Below are positions 1 through 8,277 of a stretch of DNA of 64,000 bases, one piece after another. This DNA is from Nitrospira sp. Its GTDB lineage: Bacteria; Nitrospirota; Nitrospiria; Nitrospirales; Nitrospiraceae. Made by a program: the position numbers and the translations under genes. The notes beneath the pieces were generated by a model. That model saw only the letters and a list, made by a program, of their open reading frames with translations, did not search any database and was not told the origin of the DNA. Numbering within the stretch: position 1 is the first letter of the stretch; each line of letters opens with the position of its first letter. The DNA lies in the NCBI GenBank assembly GCA_009594865.1, contig VOPT01000005.1, positions 1 to 64,000 on the forward strand, written 5' to 3'.

Positions 1-71
1 GTTGACTTGCGTTGTTACGGGGGAATACGGTGCACTCGTCCTCGCTCGTAGATCAGTATGGGACACTCTCC

Positions 72-778
72 ATGCCGACCGAGATCGAGATACACATCAC
101 GCCGCTCTTTTCCACGCCTCTGCCGGTCTTCACTCTGGCTGACCATCAACGCATCAACGCCCCGCTCTCGACCTTGATTCTTGAACGGGAGGCGTCCGTG
201 CCGATCCATCGAGATACCGAAGTCGTCGGCTGGTCGTCGCCTCACGACCGGCCCATGCTCGAATGGGCGAACCGTTGCGTGAACTGGTTGTTCCGGTTTT
301 GGAAATGGCGAAACAGGTTACCACCGTGTCGCAGCACTGCGGACCGGGCACCGGCCGACCGGACTGGAATGTGGTCGAACTATGGGTGAACATGCAGCGA
401 AACGGCAGCATCAATGCGGCCCATTTCCACCCCGGCAGTTTCTGGGCCGGCGTGTTCTATGTGGATGTCGGCGAGGTCTATTCCACGAAAGAGACGGGCG
501 GAGAGTTACTGATGTACGATCCTCGCGGCTGTTTACCGCGCATGCTGGCGCCGTATCTTCAGTACAGCATGCCCGAATTGCACGACGCGGGAACCAGTAT
601 CTCCTCTGCGCCGGTATCGGTCCAATGTGTGCGGTTTCCCGGATGGCTCTTCCATGCCGTGAACACCTACCACGGAACAGCACCACGCATCAGCGTGGCA
701 TTTAACCTCGATCCGGTCCTCGCGCCCGGCATGATGAACGGCGCCCACAAACATTCCGTCCGCGAATACCGCCGCTGA
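72..778 (+). pseudogene. 2OG-Fe(II) oxygenase family gene split by a frameshift
   Basis: The N-terminal part runs from the ATG at 72 in one frame (through MLEWANR near 275). The rest continues in another frame from about 263. Read together they resemble the putative 2OG-Fe(II) oxygenases of the TIGR02466 type. The second frame has the HFHPGSFWAGVFYV core (the HxxxG-type iron-binding stretch), a PGWLFHAVN segment with the distal histidine, and RISVAFN, which carries the 2-oxoglutarate-binding arginine. The shift lies around 262-276, where both frames read the same bases sensibly. Either the gene is broken or the base call is wrong; a shortened protein starting at the ATG at 263 would keep the iron site. 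Nothing convincing lies in bases 1-71. Confidence 0.6.
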
Positions 779-808
779 CGGATCTGTTGACGATCTTTTA
801 CGCTCACA

Positions 809-1411
809 CTACGGCAACGTGCTTGCCTGAATGAAGAGCGCCTGTTCCAATGTGCGAAAAAATTGCTGGTAGGGCTCGGGAGACTCGACCGCTTTCAGGT
901 AGTACTGTGCACTGGCCCGCACGACCAATTGCGCCTCTCCGCGCGGCCGAACAGTCACCGTGAGACGAACGAGATTGCTCCGATGGTAAAACGGTCCCCA
1001 GCTGCGGAAGTGTTGATTCACGATCAACAGCCCGTCGTCCCGATAGAGATGATAGGACGCGTCGCCCAAACGAGACGGCTCGTAGTCATCGAACTTCTTT
1101 GCCGAGACGATACCGAGGACTTCATCCAGCACTTCCACGGCAAATCCCAGATCCTGACAGGTGGAGACGACCGCCTGAATGGTCTTGAGCCGGTCAGCCT
1201 GGTCGAATACCCGGCTTTGCGCCGCCCGTACCTTGACCTGGCTTGCCTCTGACAGCCAGATCTGGTCACGCGATTCCCATTGATTTTCATGTCGCCACTC
1301 ATAGGGCGAACAGCCGGCCGTCAATACGCTTAACAGAACGAGACCCTGCGCGAGTGATCGACTGGTAGAACGGCGAAATGGGGATAGCATTGAACAACGG
1401 AGGCCGGTCAC
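809..1411 (-). CDS. Lipoprotein, third member of a tandem paralogous family
   Basis: A 200-residue protein with an N-terminal hydrophobic segment and a lipobox (LTAGC, Cys at about residue 34), so probably a lipid-anchored envelope protein. After the anchor it shares with the next two genes upstream a QSRVFDQAD segment, a CQDLGFAVE segment, a VRP strand motif and a C-terminal YQQFFRTLEQALF block. GTG at 1411 is chosen because an AAGGA sequence sits about 8 bases before it; the ATG at 1390 lacks one. It lies 4 bases after the neighbouring family member, so the three genes are probably one transcript. The function is not known to me. Confidence 0.8.
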   Translation of the reverse strand: MTGLRCSMLSPFRRSTSRSLAQGLVLLSVLTAGCSPYEWRHENQWESRDQIWLSEASQVKVRAAQSRVFDQADRLKTIQAVVSTCQDLGFAVEVLDEVLGIVSAKKFDDYEPSRLGDASYHLYRDDGLLIVNQHFRSWGPFYHRSNLVRLTVTVRPRGEAQLVVRASAQYYLKAVESPEPYQQFFRTLEQALFIQASTLP

Positions 1412-1415
1412 AGAG

Positions 1416-1853
1416 CTAGTCCTTCACTAAAAACAATGACCGCTCCACCGCGGCAAAAAAGTTCTGATAGACCTTCGGATCCTCGATCGGCTTGCTGTTA
1501 TAGATCGCATTGGCCCGGATCATGGTCTTGCCGGCTTCTTGAGGCCTCACCGTCACCGTCACCCCGAGCACGTCATAATAATTGGGCTCGGCGAAACGTG
1601 CCGCGGTCACCAGGCCAAGCGGCGCGTTGGCCCGTTCAATAATAAATCCCAAATCCTGCAAGGCCGCGATCACGCCGCGCATAGCCACCGCAGAATCGGT
1701 CACCTCGAACATGCGGCTCTGCGCACTCCGGATCTTCATCTGCGCATCGGTCGGCGCGAACAGCTCTTGCCGCGGCTCCGGAGCCGCACAGCCTTGCAAC
1801 GCCAAAGTAGCCGCCACGATCCCCACAGCTCCGATGAATTGTGTCCGATTCAT
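1416..1853 (-). CDS. Lipoprotein, second member of a tandem paralogous family
   Basis: A 145-residue protein with a signal peptide and lipobox (LQGCA, Cys at about residue 22). It is the shortest of three tandem paralogues: QSRMFEVTD, LQDLGFIIE, TVTVRPQ and YQNFFAAVERSLFL align with the same blocks in both neighbours. The spacer between the LQDLGF block and the VRP strand is much shorter than in the upstream paralogue, so the family tolerates a variable middle. It sits 12 bases after the 1866-2510 gene. The envelope location is inferred from the lipobox; the function is unrecognised. Confidence 0.82.
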   Translation of the reverse strand: MNRTQFIGAVGIVAATLALQGCAAPEPRQELFAPTDAQMKIRSAQSRMFEVTDSAVAMRGVIAALQDLGFIIERANAPLGLVTAARFAEPNYYDVLGVTVTVRPQEAGKTMIRANAIYNSKPIEDPKVYQNFFAAVERSLFLVKD

Positions 1854-1865
1854 GTGTCCTCGCCG

Positions 1866-2510
1866 TTAAATCGAATGTGGTTCCAAGAAGACGGCCTTGG
1901 AAAGCTTCGCAAAAAATTGCTGATAGATCTCGGGATCCCGAATCATTTCCATTTTCTGCTCGCCGGGCGGGATATAATTGCGATCGGCCTGCCCGTCCCC
2001 CTTCCAGATCACCCGATAGAACATGATCCGGACTTCCCGCCTCGCGTCACCCTGGTTCGCCGGACGTATCACGATTGTCGCCGCAATTTTTTGATGTAAA
2101 TCGACAGGGATCACCAGGTGACCGAGCGACATCAGCCAGATCAGGAAGCGGTTGCGATACTGACCATACTCCCGGGCGCTGCGCTCTTTCGCCGCGCGCA
2201 ACAGCCCCACTTCGCGCACACTCTCTTCTATCTGAAACCCGAGATCTTGTAGCGAGGCGGCCGAGGCCGACAACAATTCATGATCAGCCCCGGTTTCAAA
2301 GAGACGGGTTTGCATCGCCCGATTGGCACTGCTCTGTGGCGAGAGCTCAAAAAAATGCGCCGGCGGCGTACGCTCCGCACAGCCGCCAAGGAACATCCCG
2401 CAGGCGAGCGCCAGGATGAGGGCAGCACACCCGCGTCCGACTCTTGGGACAGACCGGTTAGAATTGAGTCGAGTTGTAGGCAAAATCTCTGACCTTCTTC
2501 TCTTCGTCAT
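1866..2510 (-). CDS. Lipoprotein, first member of a tandem paralogous family
   Basis: A 214-residue protein with a long basic N-region, a hydrophobic stretch and the lipobox FLGGC at about residue 44. It carries the family blocks QTRLFETGA, LQDLGFQIEE, IVIRP and YQQFFAKLSKAVFL. An extra insert of about 50 residues in the middle contains a hydrophobic segment (FLIWLMSLGHLVIPV) that could be a second membrane-associated helix. Its start overlaps the end of the upstream BamE-like gene by 53 bases. No good internal ATG/GTG/TTG start exists before the signal sequence, so the overlap is probably real. Function unknown. Confidence 0.78.
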   Translation of the reverse strand: MTKRRRSEILPTTRLNSNRSVPRVGRGCAALILALACGMFLGGCAERTPPAHFFELSPQSSANRAMQTRLFETGADHELLSASAASLQDLGFQIEESVREVGLLRAAKERSAREYGQYRNRFLIWLMSLGHLVIPVDLHQKIAATIVIRPANQGDARREVRIMFYRVIWKGDGQADRNYIPPGEQKMEMIRDPEIYQQFFAKLSKAVFLEPHSI

Positions 2511-2910
2511 ACTTAATGATGATGGTCAACGTGCGCTGGCGCTGAGAGCTGGAGTGATCACTGGAGTTGACGCCCAGAATAATGAGCCCTGCATACGATG
2601 AGCTGGAGGTATCGACCCGATCCGTCGACACCTTGTCATAAATCCACACCTCCCGCCGCTTGTCGTCGGTGGTCACGATATTCGGCGAGCCCAGGAGTTC
2701 GGCCACCTGCGCGGCCGACATGCCGACTTTCACTTCCCCCTGCACGCGTCCGACAGTCAACCGGTCTTCCTTGATCTCAGCCTGCTTCCCGCCGCAGCCA
2801 TTCAAACCGATCACAACACAGATACCTGCCAGCGCGAATCCCCATTGCATGTGTCTCATGGTCTGCGTCTCCCTTGTTCTCATCACCTTCTGCGCTATCG
2901 CCAGGGGCAC
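2458..2910 (-). CDS. SmpA/OmlA (BamE-like) domain lipoprotein
   Basis: A 150-residue protein with a signal peptide and lipobox (LNGCG, Cys near 39). After it comes a BamE/SmpA-type fold: GRVQGEVKVGMSAAQVAELLGSP is the usual G-M-(S/T)-xx-qV-xxllG-P signature, followed by a DKRREVWIYDK strand. A Ser-rich loop and a C-terminal strand complete the domain. BamE-like domains often take part in outer-membrane protein assembly. This one could instead be a free-standing envelope lipoprotein, because it heads the cluster of three family lipoproteins and not a bam operon. The start at 2910 gives a normal signal peptide (MRHMQWGFALAG is an alternative internal start). Confidence 0.75.
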   Translation of the reverse strand: MPLAIAQKVMRTRETQTMRHMQWGFALAGICVVIGLNGCGGKQAEIKEDRLTVGRVQGEVKVGMSAAQVAELLGSPNIVTTDDKRREVWIYDKVSTDRVDTSSSSYAGLIILGVNSSDHSSSQRQRTLTIIIKYDEEKKVRDFAYNSTQF

Positions 2911-3045
2911 ATATTAGCTTGCGCCCATCTTGGACGCAAAGCGTGATTCGCCAAGAGCTTCCGTCGGCAACTGTCTGCATTGTCAGATGACTGGACAATC
3001 GATCCGGGGCAGCTACAATGGCTCTACGGAGGGTGGACCATACCT

Positions 3046-3558
3046 ATGCCCATGCCAGATGCCATGCGAACCGAAGAGGTTCAGGCCGCGTGCGATGCAC
3101 TTGTCGTGCGCGTGCGAGTCGCCGTGCTGTTGACGCTCAAACAGGGTCACCCCTTCGGCTCTCATGTCCCCTATCTCCTTGGAGACGATTGGTCCCGCGT
3201 CTACCTCCACCTCAGCCGTCTGGCCTCGCACACCCAACACATGCTCGGAGATTCACGCGTCAGTCTGTTTATCGCCCAACCGGACGGAGCCGGAAAAAAC
3301 CCGTCAGCATTGCAGCGCCTCAACCTGCAAGGTACCGGCGCCATTCTTCCTCCGTCCCACGAGTCGTATGACAAGGTGAAGGAGCGATACCTGGCACAAT
3401 TTCCACAATCACGGATGTTATTCGGCTTCGGCGACTTTGGCATCTGGGAGCTGCGCATGACCGACGCCCACCTGGTGCTCGGATTCGGCCATGCCTACCA
3501 AGCCCACTCTGCCAATCCGCGGGAGTGGCAGCACCAGAAGCCTGAAACAAAACCGTGA
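3046..3558 (+). CDS. Pyridoxamine 5'-phosphate oxidase-like FMN-binding split-barrel protein
   Basis: About 170 residues. The region FGSHVPYLLGDDWSRVYLHLSRLASHTQHM, followed by VSLFI and a QRLNLQGTG strand, is typical of the HugZ/PNPOx-like split barrel that binds FMN or haem. The tail (YLAQFPQSRMLFGFGDF, then FGHAYQAH) matches the usual C-terminal helix and strand of the family. An upstream in-frame ATG at 2980 exists, but the ATG at 3046 has a strong GGAGGGTGG ribosome site just before it, so I use 3046. The substrate cannot be read from the sequence. The gene stands alone, divergent from the lipoprotein cluster. Confidence 0.75.
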   Translation: MPMPDAMRTEEVQAACDALVVRVRVAVLLTLKQGHPFGSHVPYLLGDDWSRVYLHLSRLASHTQHMLGDSRVSLFIAQPDGAGKNPSALQRLNLQGTGAILPPSHESYDKVKERYLAQFPQSRMLFGFGDFGIWELRMTDAHLVLGFGHAYQAHSANPREWQHQKPETKP

Positions 3559-3581
3559 GCCCTCGCTTCCGGGCCGTTTTT
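3550..3581 (+). terminator. Possible intrinsic terminator
   Basis: A GCCC/GGGC stem with an eight-base loop, flanked by AAAAC on the left and CGTTTTT on the right, begins at the stop codon of the split-barrel gene. The stem is short, so this is a moderate call. Confidence 0.4.
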
Positions 3582-3664
3582 GCTCTCGCCTAGCCGTACC
3601 ACTAGGCTGACCCTCCAGCGGGCACTCTCCCCTCCAAAGCACTATCCACTTGGCCGAAGGACCG

Positions 3665-4165
3665 ATGGTGCGCTCCGCGTCCTGCACAGTACTCTGCGCA
3701 AGGTCACGTGAGCTCACCGGAGTCGTCCCTCGTATGGTGTTTGCCGGCCTCGTCATTCTGAGCTACATGCTGTTGCTGGTCGGACTCGCGGTGGCCGCCC
3801 CAGGCATCGGATGGGGTGGTTCCCTCATTGAACTCGTACCGGGAACCTGGCGCGATGGAGCGCATGCGCCGGCCTACGGGGTGTTTGCCTGGTTAGTGAT
3901 GTGGGGACTGCTTCGTCGCGGCTGGCCGGTCATTCACGCGACCTGCATCGGAATCCTAACAACGGGCGTATTCGGCCTTTGGACGGAAGTGGCGCAAGGC
4001 ACGGCTCCCGGGCGGGAAGCCTCCCTCGACGATGTGTGGAATGACCTGCTGGGAGGCATGATCGCCGCCGCACTGATGCTGGGCCAGGACAGGGTATCGA
4101 AACGTTGTACGGTGGCACGGGAGACGAACCGTCGCCACGTGATGAAAGGAACTGAGACGAGATGA
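3665..4165 (+). CDS. VanZ-like family membrane protein
   Basis: About 166 residues with four predicted membrane helices (near VFAGLVILSYMLLLVGLAV, AYGVFAWLVMWGLL, ATCIGILTTGVFGLW and LLGGMIAAALML). The VanZ-type pattern is clear: a helix ending in a conserved His-Ala region, then E-V-A-Q near the fourth helix, then GREASLDDVWNDLLG. VanZ-like proteins are integral membrane proteins of mostly unknown function. The ATG at 3665 follows a GAAGGACCG ribosome site; the TTG at 3650 is less likely. The last four bases overlap the following PilZ gene, so the two are translationally coupled. Confidence 0.78.
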   Translation: MVRSASCTVLCARSRELTGVVPRMVFAGLVILSYMLLLVGLAVAAPGIGWGGSLIELVPGTWRDGAHAPAYGVFAWLVMWGLLRRGWPVIHATCIGILTTGVFGLWTEVAQGTAPGREASLDDVWNDLLGGMIAAALMLGQDRVSKRCTVARETNRRHVMKGTETR

Positions 4166-4503
4166 ACGCTTCCTATCGCGAACGCGGAACCAGACGCATC
4201 CCCGTGCAATACCCGATCTACTATTCCAATGGCTCCTTTCAAACCATCGGGGTGACGGAGGATTTCAATATCGCCGGGGGACGCGTGCGCGGAAGCGAAG
4301 CCGTGACGGTCGGTATGGAGTTGGTGGTCATCGTGATTCAAGCCACTCCCGACATTCCCATGCTGATCCGCCGCGCGACCGTGCGCTGGTCAAAAGGCCA
4401 CGACTTCGGTATCGCCCTGGCTGATGTTCCCCCGCAATCGGAAGCCGAACTCAAAGCCATGGCGAAAGTGATGTTGCCGGGCCTTTGGTCCTGCTTGAAC
4501 TGA
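4162..4503 (+). CDS. PilZ domain protein
   Basis: A 113-residue single-domain protein. RRIPVQYPIYY near the start matches the PilZ RxxxR-type arginine motif, and EDFNIAGGRVRG matches D/NxSxxG, so both c-di-GMP-contacting elements are recognisable although the second is slightly off consensus. The rest alternates strands (IRRATVRWS, HDFGIAL), as in PilZ barrels. It overlaps the VanZ-like gene by four bases and probably gives the pair c-di-GMP responsiveness. The target process is not visible. Confidence 0.8.
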   Translation: MNASYRERGTRRIPVQYPIYYSNGSFQTIGVTEDFNIAGGRVRGSEAVTVGMELVVIVIQATPDIPMLIRRATVRWSKGHDFGIALADVPPQSEAELKAMAKVMLPGLWSCLN

Positions 4504-4506
4504 ATG

Positions 4507-4629
4507 TTATTTCCGCGGTGACTGATCCACGGGATGCCGAGGCCCGGCAAAGAACAGCTCCATCAAGCCGAAGAACATCATAAGGAGCGTGCCGAATCCG
4601 ATCGCCACAGCCCAGTTCTCCCACGACAT
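4507..4629 (-). CDS. 40-residue single-helix membrane peptide
   Basis: The reading frame begins at the ATG whose complement is at 4627-4629 and ends with TAA at 4507-4509. The product starts MSWENWAVAIGFG, continues with a hydrophobic stretch rich in Leu, Met and Phe (TLLMMFFGLMELFF), and ends in a polar tail (PRHPVDQSPRK). A strong AGAGAGGAGG ribosome site lies at the right spacing, which is the main reason to believe it is translated. It follows the 4685-5632 membrane-protein gene on the same strand and is separated from it by a strong hairpin. It may be an accessory subunit of a membrane complex. No family recognised. Confidence 0.65.
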   Translation of the reverse strand: MSWENWAVAIGFGTLLMMFFGLMELFFAGPRHPVDQSPRK

Positions 4630-4647
4630 AATCGACCTCCTCTCTGG

Positions 4648-4676
4648 CCCTGGGAATCGCCCATCGATTCCCAGGG
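4648..4676 (-). other. Perfect 12-bp stem hairpin in front of the small membrane peptide gene
   Basis: CCCTGGGAATCG (4648-4659) pairs perfectly with CGATTCCCAGGG (4665-4676) around a five-base loop. It lacks a T-run on either strand. It lies between two minus-strand genes, and on the RNA it ends about seven bases before the AGAGAGGAGG ribosome site of the 40-residue gene. It could be a transcript-stabilising or processing element, or a partial terminator that lowers or separates expression of the small gene. Confidence 0.7.
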
Positions 4677-4684
4677 GGATCCGC

Positions 4685-5632
4685 CTATCGACCCGACCGA
4701 TGCAACTGCAGTAATGTTTCCAGCTTCCAGAGCGGGATACTCTCCACCTCGCCTTTCCGGCTACTGAAGGCTAACCCGCCCACGAACAGCGCAATGAGCC
4801 CGATGCACGCCAGAATCAGAGACCCGCGAGAGACGTCGGCGCTCGCAATCCGGTGATGGGCGATCATTGTCCGATCAGCCGACATGTTTTCCAAGAGGGC
4901 CAACCGCTCCATCAACGCATCGGTACGGACCGCCGCAACCGTCGCACTCGCCAACTGGATCTGCCGCTCGGCCTTCGCCTCCGCATACTGTTCCTGCGCC
5001 TGAGTGACCTGGACCACAGCCCGACCGACTCGTTCCTGCGCCGTGGCATTCATCCGATCTTCTTCTTGAATAGCCTCGATGATCGATTGACCTAGTGCCG
5101 GCTGCCTGGTGGCCTCAAACTGGTCATGCATCCGCTGCCCGATCAACTCGGCCGTCCTGATCAGGTTGGTATTGAATTCTCCGCCGTACTGGTCAGCGGA
5201 AAGAATTCCGGCCGCGATGCCGCGGCGCGTCTGATTGACGATGGACTTGCCCATCACATACTGCATTCGCGCCCGATGATCGGTCTCCTGCCCGAAGGCG
5301 CGCAATTCCGCCAGCACCAGCGGACTCAACAGCGCGGTGAATATCCGCTCCGATTCACTGACGGCTCGATTCAGTTCCATGGCAGAAGCCGACAAGGCTG
5401 CGCCAGCATCCCGGTCCAGCAACAAATCTTGCACGATGGCTTGTCCTAACACCGGCTGGAGATACTGCATGCCGGTGGAAGGTTCATTGCCGGCGATGAC
5501 ACTGTTCATGGTGGGAGAGATCGGCGCCTGCCAGAATCCGTCGGCAGCCGTGACGAGCAGATATCCGCCGAATAATGTAGCCACCAATCCGACAGCTGCC
5601 ATGACATCCACGAGGTCATATTTGCGTCCCAT
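4685..5632 (-). CDS. Two-helix membrane protein with a coiled-coil-like central region, unrecognised
   Basis: A 315-residue protein. One hydrophobic segment is near the start (VMAAVGLVATLFGGYLLVTA) and one is near residues 270-290 (LILACIGLIALFVGGLAF). The roughly 240 residues between them are rich in Ala, Gln, Glu and Arg and look helical, probably periplasmic, with the short tail in the cytoplasm. The central QVTQAQEQYAEAKAERQIQ stretch could form a coiled coil. I do not recognise the family. It is followed on the same strand by the 40-residue peptide gene, which suggests a joint membrane function. Confidence 0.7.
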   Translation of the reverse strand: MGRKYDLVDVMAAVGLVATLFGGYLLVTAADGFWQAPISPTMNSVIAGNEPSTGMQYLQPVLGQAIVQDLLLDRDAGAALSASAMELNRAVSESERIFTALLSPLVLAELRAFGQETDHRARMQYVMGKSIVNQTRRGIAAGILSADQYGGEFNTNLIRTAELIGQRMHDQFEATRQPALGQSIIEAIQEEDRMNATAQERVGRAVVQVTQAQEQYAEAKAERQIQLASATVAAVRTDALMERLALLENMSADRTMIAHHRIASADVSRGSLILACIGLIALFVGGLAFSSRKGEVESIPLWKLETLLQLHRSGR

Positions 5633-6133
5633 GGCCCCCTCCTTCCTGCCTCAGATAATCCGGCGCGGGGCAAACTGGCAGGATGCCGGCACGCCGTAGG
5701 TTGAACGGCACGGGATCCCTGTCGTCTCTGCATACACAGGCCTCCTTTGAGTAAGGTGATACCTGCGGTTCGTGAATATACGCCTTCGGCTGGGCACACA
5801 CGGACAGACTCCCGGACGCGCCTGCCAAGCAATATGGACGTGGTGGAATAGAGAAGGAGGAGGGAGACGAGACAGAACTGGCGTGGTCGGGGCCGCGGTC
5901 ATGTCTGCCACGGGAGACCATGTCACCACCTGATCAAAGGGTGGTACTAAATACGATGCGATCAGTCTACGCTTCGCAAAAAAATCGGTCAAGACGGGAA
6001 AAGTCGAGAGCCGGCGCGGCCTGCCAGCCATCGGGACATGTCGACCCTCGACTGACGTGTCATTCCCGTCGGACCTCCGCCTTCTGATAGGATGTTTACA
6101 GTACGGTGGCCTGGTTTCTTCGTGAGAGGCTGC
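5633..6133. other. Intergenic stretch without a supported gene
   Basis: About 500 bases between the divergent membrane protein and the small secreted protein. Overlapping open frames on the minus strand (for example 5651-6031) have no ribosome site and no family resemblance, and their composition looks like non-coding sequence. The stretch must hold promoters for the genes on both sides, but I see no clean -35/-10 pair. Confidence 0.5.
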
Positions 6134-6529
6134 ATGCCAACCATTGCGACAATGTTGTTGCTCTTCATGTGGTCACTGGCCTCGCCACTCTGCGACGCCA
6201 GTGCACAGCCCTTTCCGTTTCGGGAATCCAATGGCACCACCGGCACGATATCTCCGCTGGGCGACGGCAGTGCCATCTATTCTGATACGCACGGAAATAA
6301 AAATCCTACGCTGCTCGGATCAGGCATTCCCTCTCACAGTTTTAGCGGGCCGCATGGGGCCACTCCCGGCACGGTCACCCCTTTTGGAACGCCGACGCCG
6401 CCCAATCTCCTGACACCTGCCCCTCTGCTCCCGCTACAGCCCAAGGGCATGGCCATCCCCCAGCCGCAAGCGCCTGCCGTCCCGCCCACTCCGGGACGCT
6501 TCGGCCCATCCGGCGGACACCAACGATAG
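6134..6529 (+). CDS. Secreted Gly/Pro/Thr-rich small protein
   Basis: About 131 residues with a signal peptide (MPTIATMLLLFMWSLASPLCDASA; cleavage likely after ASA). The mature part is low in complexity: repeated G-T-x-(S/T)-P segments such as GTTGTISPLGDG and GATPGTVTPFGTPTPP, then a Pro-rich tail. The ATG at 6134 has a GAGAGG site just before it; an in-frame ATG at 6092 would add 14 residues before the signal. No domain is recognised; a periplasmic or surface location is inferred. Confidence 0.6.
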   Translation: MPTIATMLLLFMWSLASPLCDASAQPFPFRESNGTTGTISPLGDGSAIYSDTHGNKNPTLLGSGIPSHSFSGPHGATPGTVTPFGTPTPPNLLTPAPLLPLQPKGMAIPQPQAPAVPPTPGRFGPSGGHQR

Positions 6530-6627
6530 CAATCTGCTCGACGGCATCTCCAAAACCAGGACGATGCGGAATCGACCGCGAAACAGGACTGTTGAATCTA
6601 CTCAAGGCTTTCGTTAAGTTACGGCTA

Positions 6628-8259
6628 ATGACCATCTCCCGCGCACGCCTCATTCTGCTTGCCTGCGCGAGCGGTTTTCTCTACCCCCTATCATTTCCGG
6701 CATTCGACCTCGGCATCGTGGCCTGGTTTGCCCTGGTCCCGCTGCACATCGCCGTGGAATATGTCTCGCCACGGCGCGCCTTCCGTGTGGGATGGCTCGC
6801 TGGTACCCTGGCCTTCACCGGCGCCATGTTTTGGGTGATCACGGCCATGAACGTGTACGGCAAGGTGCCCCTGCCGATTGCCGTGCTGGTAATGTTGTTG
6901 CTCACGGTGTATCTCGGCCTGTATCTGGCGGTCTATGCAGGGGCGCTTTCCTGGATCAGAACCGCCTTCCCCACGCTGGGATTTCTGCCGGCGCCCTTCC
7001 TGTGGGTCACGCTCGAATTGATCCGCACCTATTTTCTCTCCGGGTTGCCATGGGCGCTGTTCGGCTATTCTCAGTACCAATGGCTGTCCATCATTCAGTT
7101 CGCCGACCATTTTGGAGTCTACGGGGTCTCGTTCCTACTCGTGCTGGTGAATGCCGCGTTGGCGGAAACACTCATTTGGAGCTTCAAAGCCTATCGCGGT
7201 TTCCAAATCCGTTCTTTTCCGTGGCCCTCACTGGTTGCAGCCGCGTCAGGATTTGGCGTGGCCCTCTTTTACGGCACAAGCGTCTTGTCCGCCGCGCAAC
7301 ATGCCACACCGCGCACGTTGTCCGTCGGCCTCGTTCAACCCAACGTCGAACAAGCTCAGAAATGGGATGTGGCCTTCCGCCAGGAAACCATGTCTCGCTA
7401 TGATCGATTGACCGCCGGGTTGGGAGAGAACCTGGATCTTATCGTCTGGCCGGAAGCCGCCACACCCTTTGTGTTCGAAATGGAGCCGCAATACCGGGCC
7501 ATCGTCAATGATATGACACGCCGCGCCGGCGCGCCGCTGTTATTCGGCAGCCCGGCACTACGGCGTTATCCGGATGGAAAACCGTTTTTGCTGAACAGCG
7601 CCTACCTCTTGGCCACCGACGGCCAGATCCTCGGACGCTACGATAAGCAGCATCTCGTGCCCTTCGGGGAGTACATTCCGTTTCACAACTCACTGCTGTT
7701 TTTTCTCGACAAGCTGGTGGAGGGGATCGGCGACTTCGAGGCCGGCCCGGGCTCGACGCTGTTGATGTTCAAACCGCACGAGAAGACACCCTCCATGACC
7801 GCCGCCACCAACGCGGATTTCCATCTGAAGTTCGGCGTGGTCATTTGTTATGAAGTCATTTTCCCCAATCTCGTGCGACAATTTGCCGCAAATGGAGCGG
7901 ACTTCATGGTCACCGTCACCAATGACGCCTGGTTCGGTCCTTCGTCGGCCCCCTATCAACATTTCGGCATGGTGGTCTTTCGCGCGGTGGAGAATCATGT
8001 CGCCTTCGCGCGGGCGGCGAATACCGGCATTTCAGGATTCATCGACCCGTACGGCCGTGTATTGCAACAATCCTCCATCTTCACGCAGGAAGCCTTGCGA
8101 GGGACTATTCCTGTCAGTCATCCACAGACCTTTTACGCCCAATACGGTGATCTCTTTGCCTATGCCTGTGCTATACTCATCACGCTTTTGTGCCTGACCG
8201 GCTACTTCTCGCCTAACGCCGAACCAGCCGGAGGCGAACCTGCCGGGCGACCAGCCTGA
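6628..8259 (+). CDS. lnt: Apolipoprotein N-acyltransferase
   Basis: About 543 residues, the normal Lnt size. Lnt attaches the third acyl chain to the N-terminal cysteine of lipoproteins in the inner membrane. Six or more hydrophobic helices fill the first 230 residues, followed by a carbon-nitrogen hydrolase domain. The catalytic triad is visible: Glu in WPEAATP, Lys in YDKQHLVPFGEYIP, Cys in VVICYEVIFP. The ATG at 6628 gives the usual Lnt N-terminus (MTISRARLILLACASGFLY); the TTG at 6592 is possible. The many lipobox proteins and the lol genes in this window fit its role. prfB follows after 18 bases. Confidence 0.95.
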   Translation: MTISRARLILLACASGFLYPLSFPAFDLGIVAWFALVPLHIAVEYVSPRRAFRVGWLAGTLAFTGAMFWVITAMNVYGKVPLPIAVLVMLLLTVYLGLYLAVYAGALSWIRTAFPTLGFLPAPFLWVTLELIRTYFLSGLPWALFGYSQYQWLSIIQFADHFGVYGVSFLLVLVNAALAETLIWSFKAYRGFQIRSFPWPSLVAAASGFGVALFYGTSVLSAAQHATPRTLSVGLVQPNVEQAQKWDVAFRQETMSRYDRLTAGLGENLDLIVWPEAATPFVFEMEPQYRAIVNDMTRRAGAPLLFGSPALRRYPDGKPFLLNSAYLLATDGQILGRYDKQHLVPFGEYIPFHNSLLFFLDKLVEGIGDFEAGPGSTLLMFKPHEKTPSMTAATNADFHLKFGVVICYEVIFPNLVRQFAANGADFMVTVTNDAWFGPSSAPYQHFGMVVFRAVENHVAFARAANTGISGFIDPYGRVLQQSSIFTQEALRGTIPVSHPQTFYAQYGDLFAYACAILITLLCLTGYFSPNAEPAGGEPAGRPA

Positions 8260-8277
8260 GAATGAAAGGACCGTGCC

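Noticed and set aside
5651-6031. Overlapping minus-strand open frames in the 5.6-6.1 kb gap
   Set aside because: No ribosome site, no family resemblance, and several frames overlap each other; typical of chance frames in GC-rich DNA.
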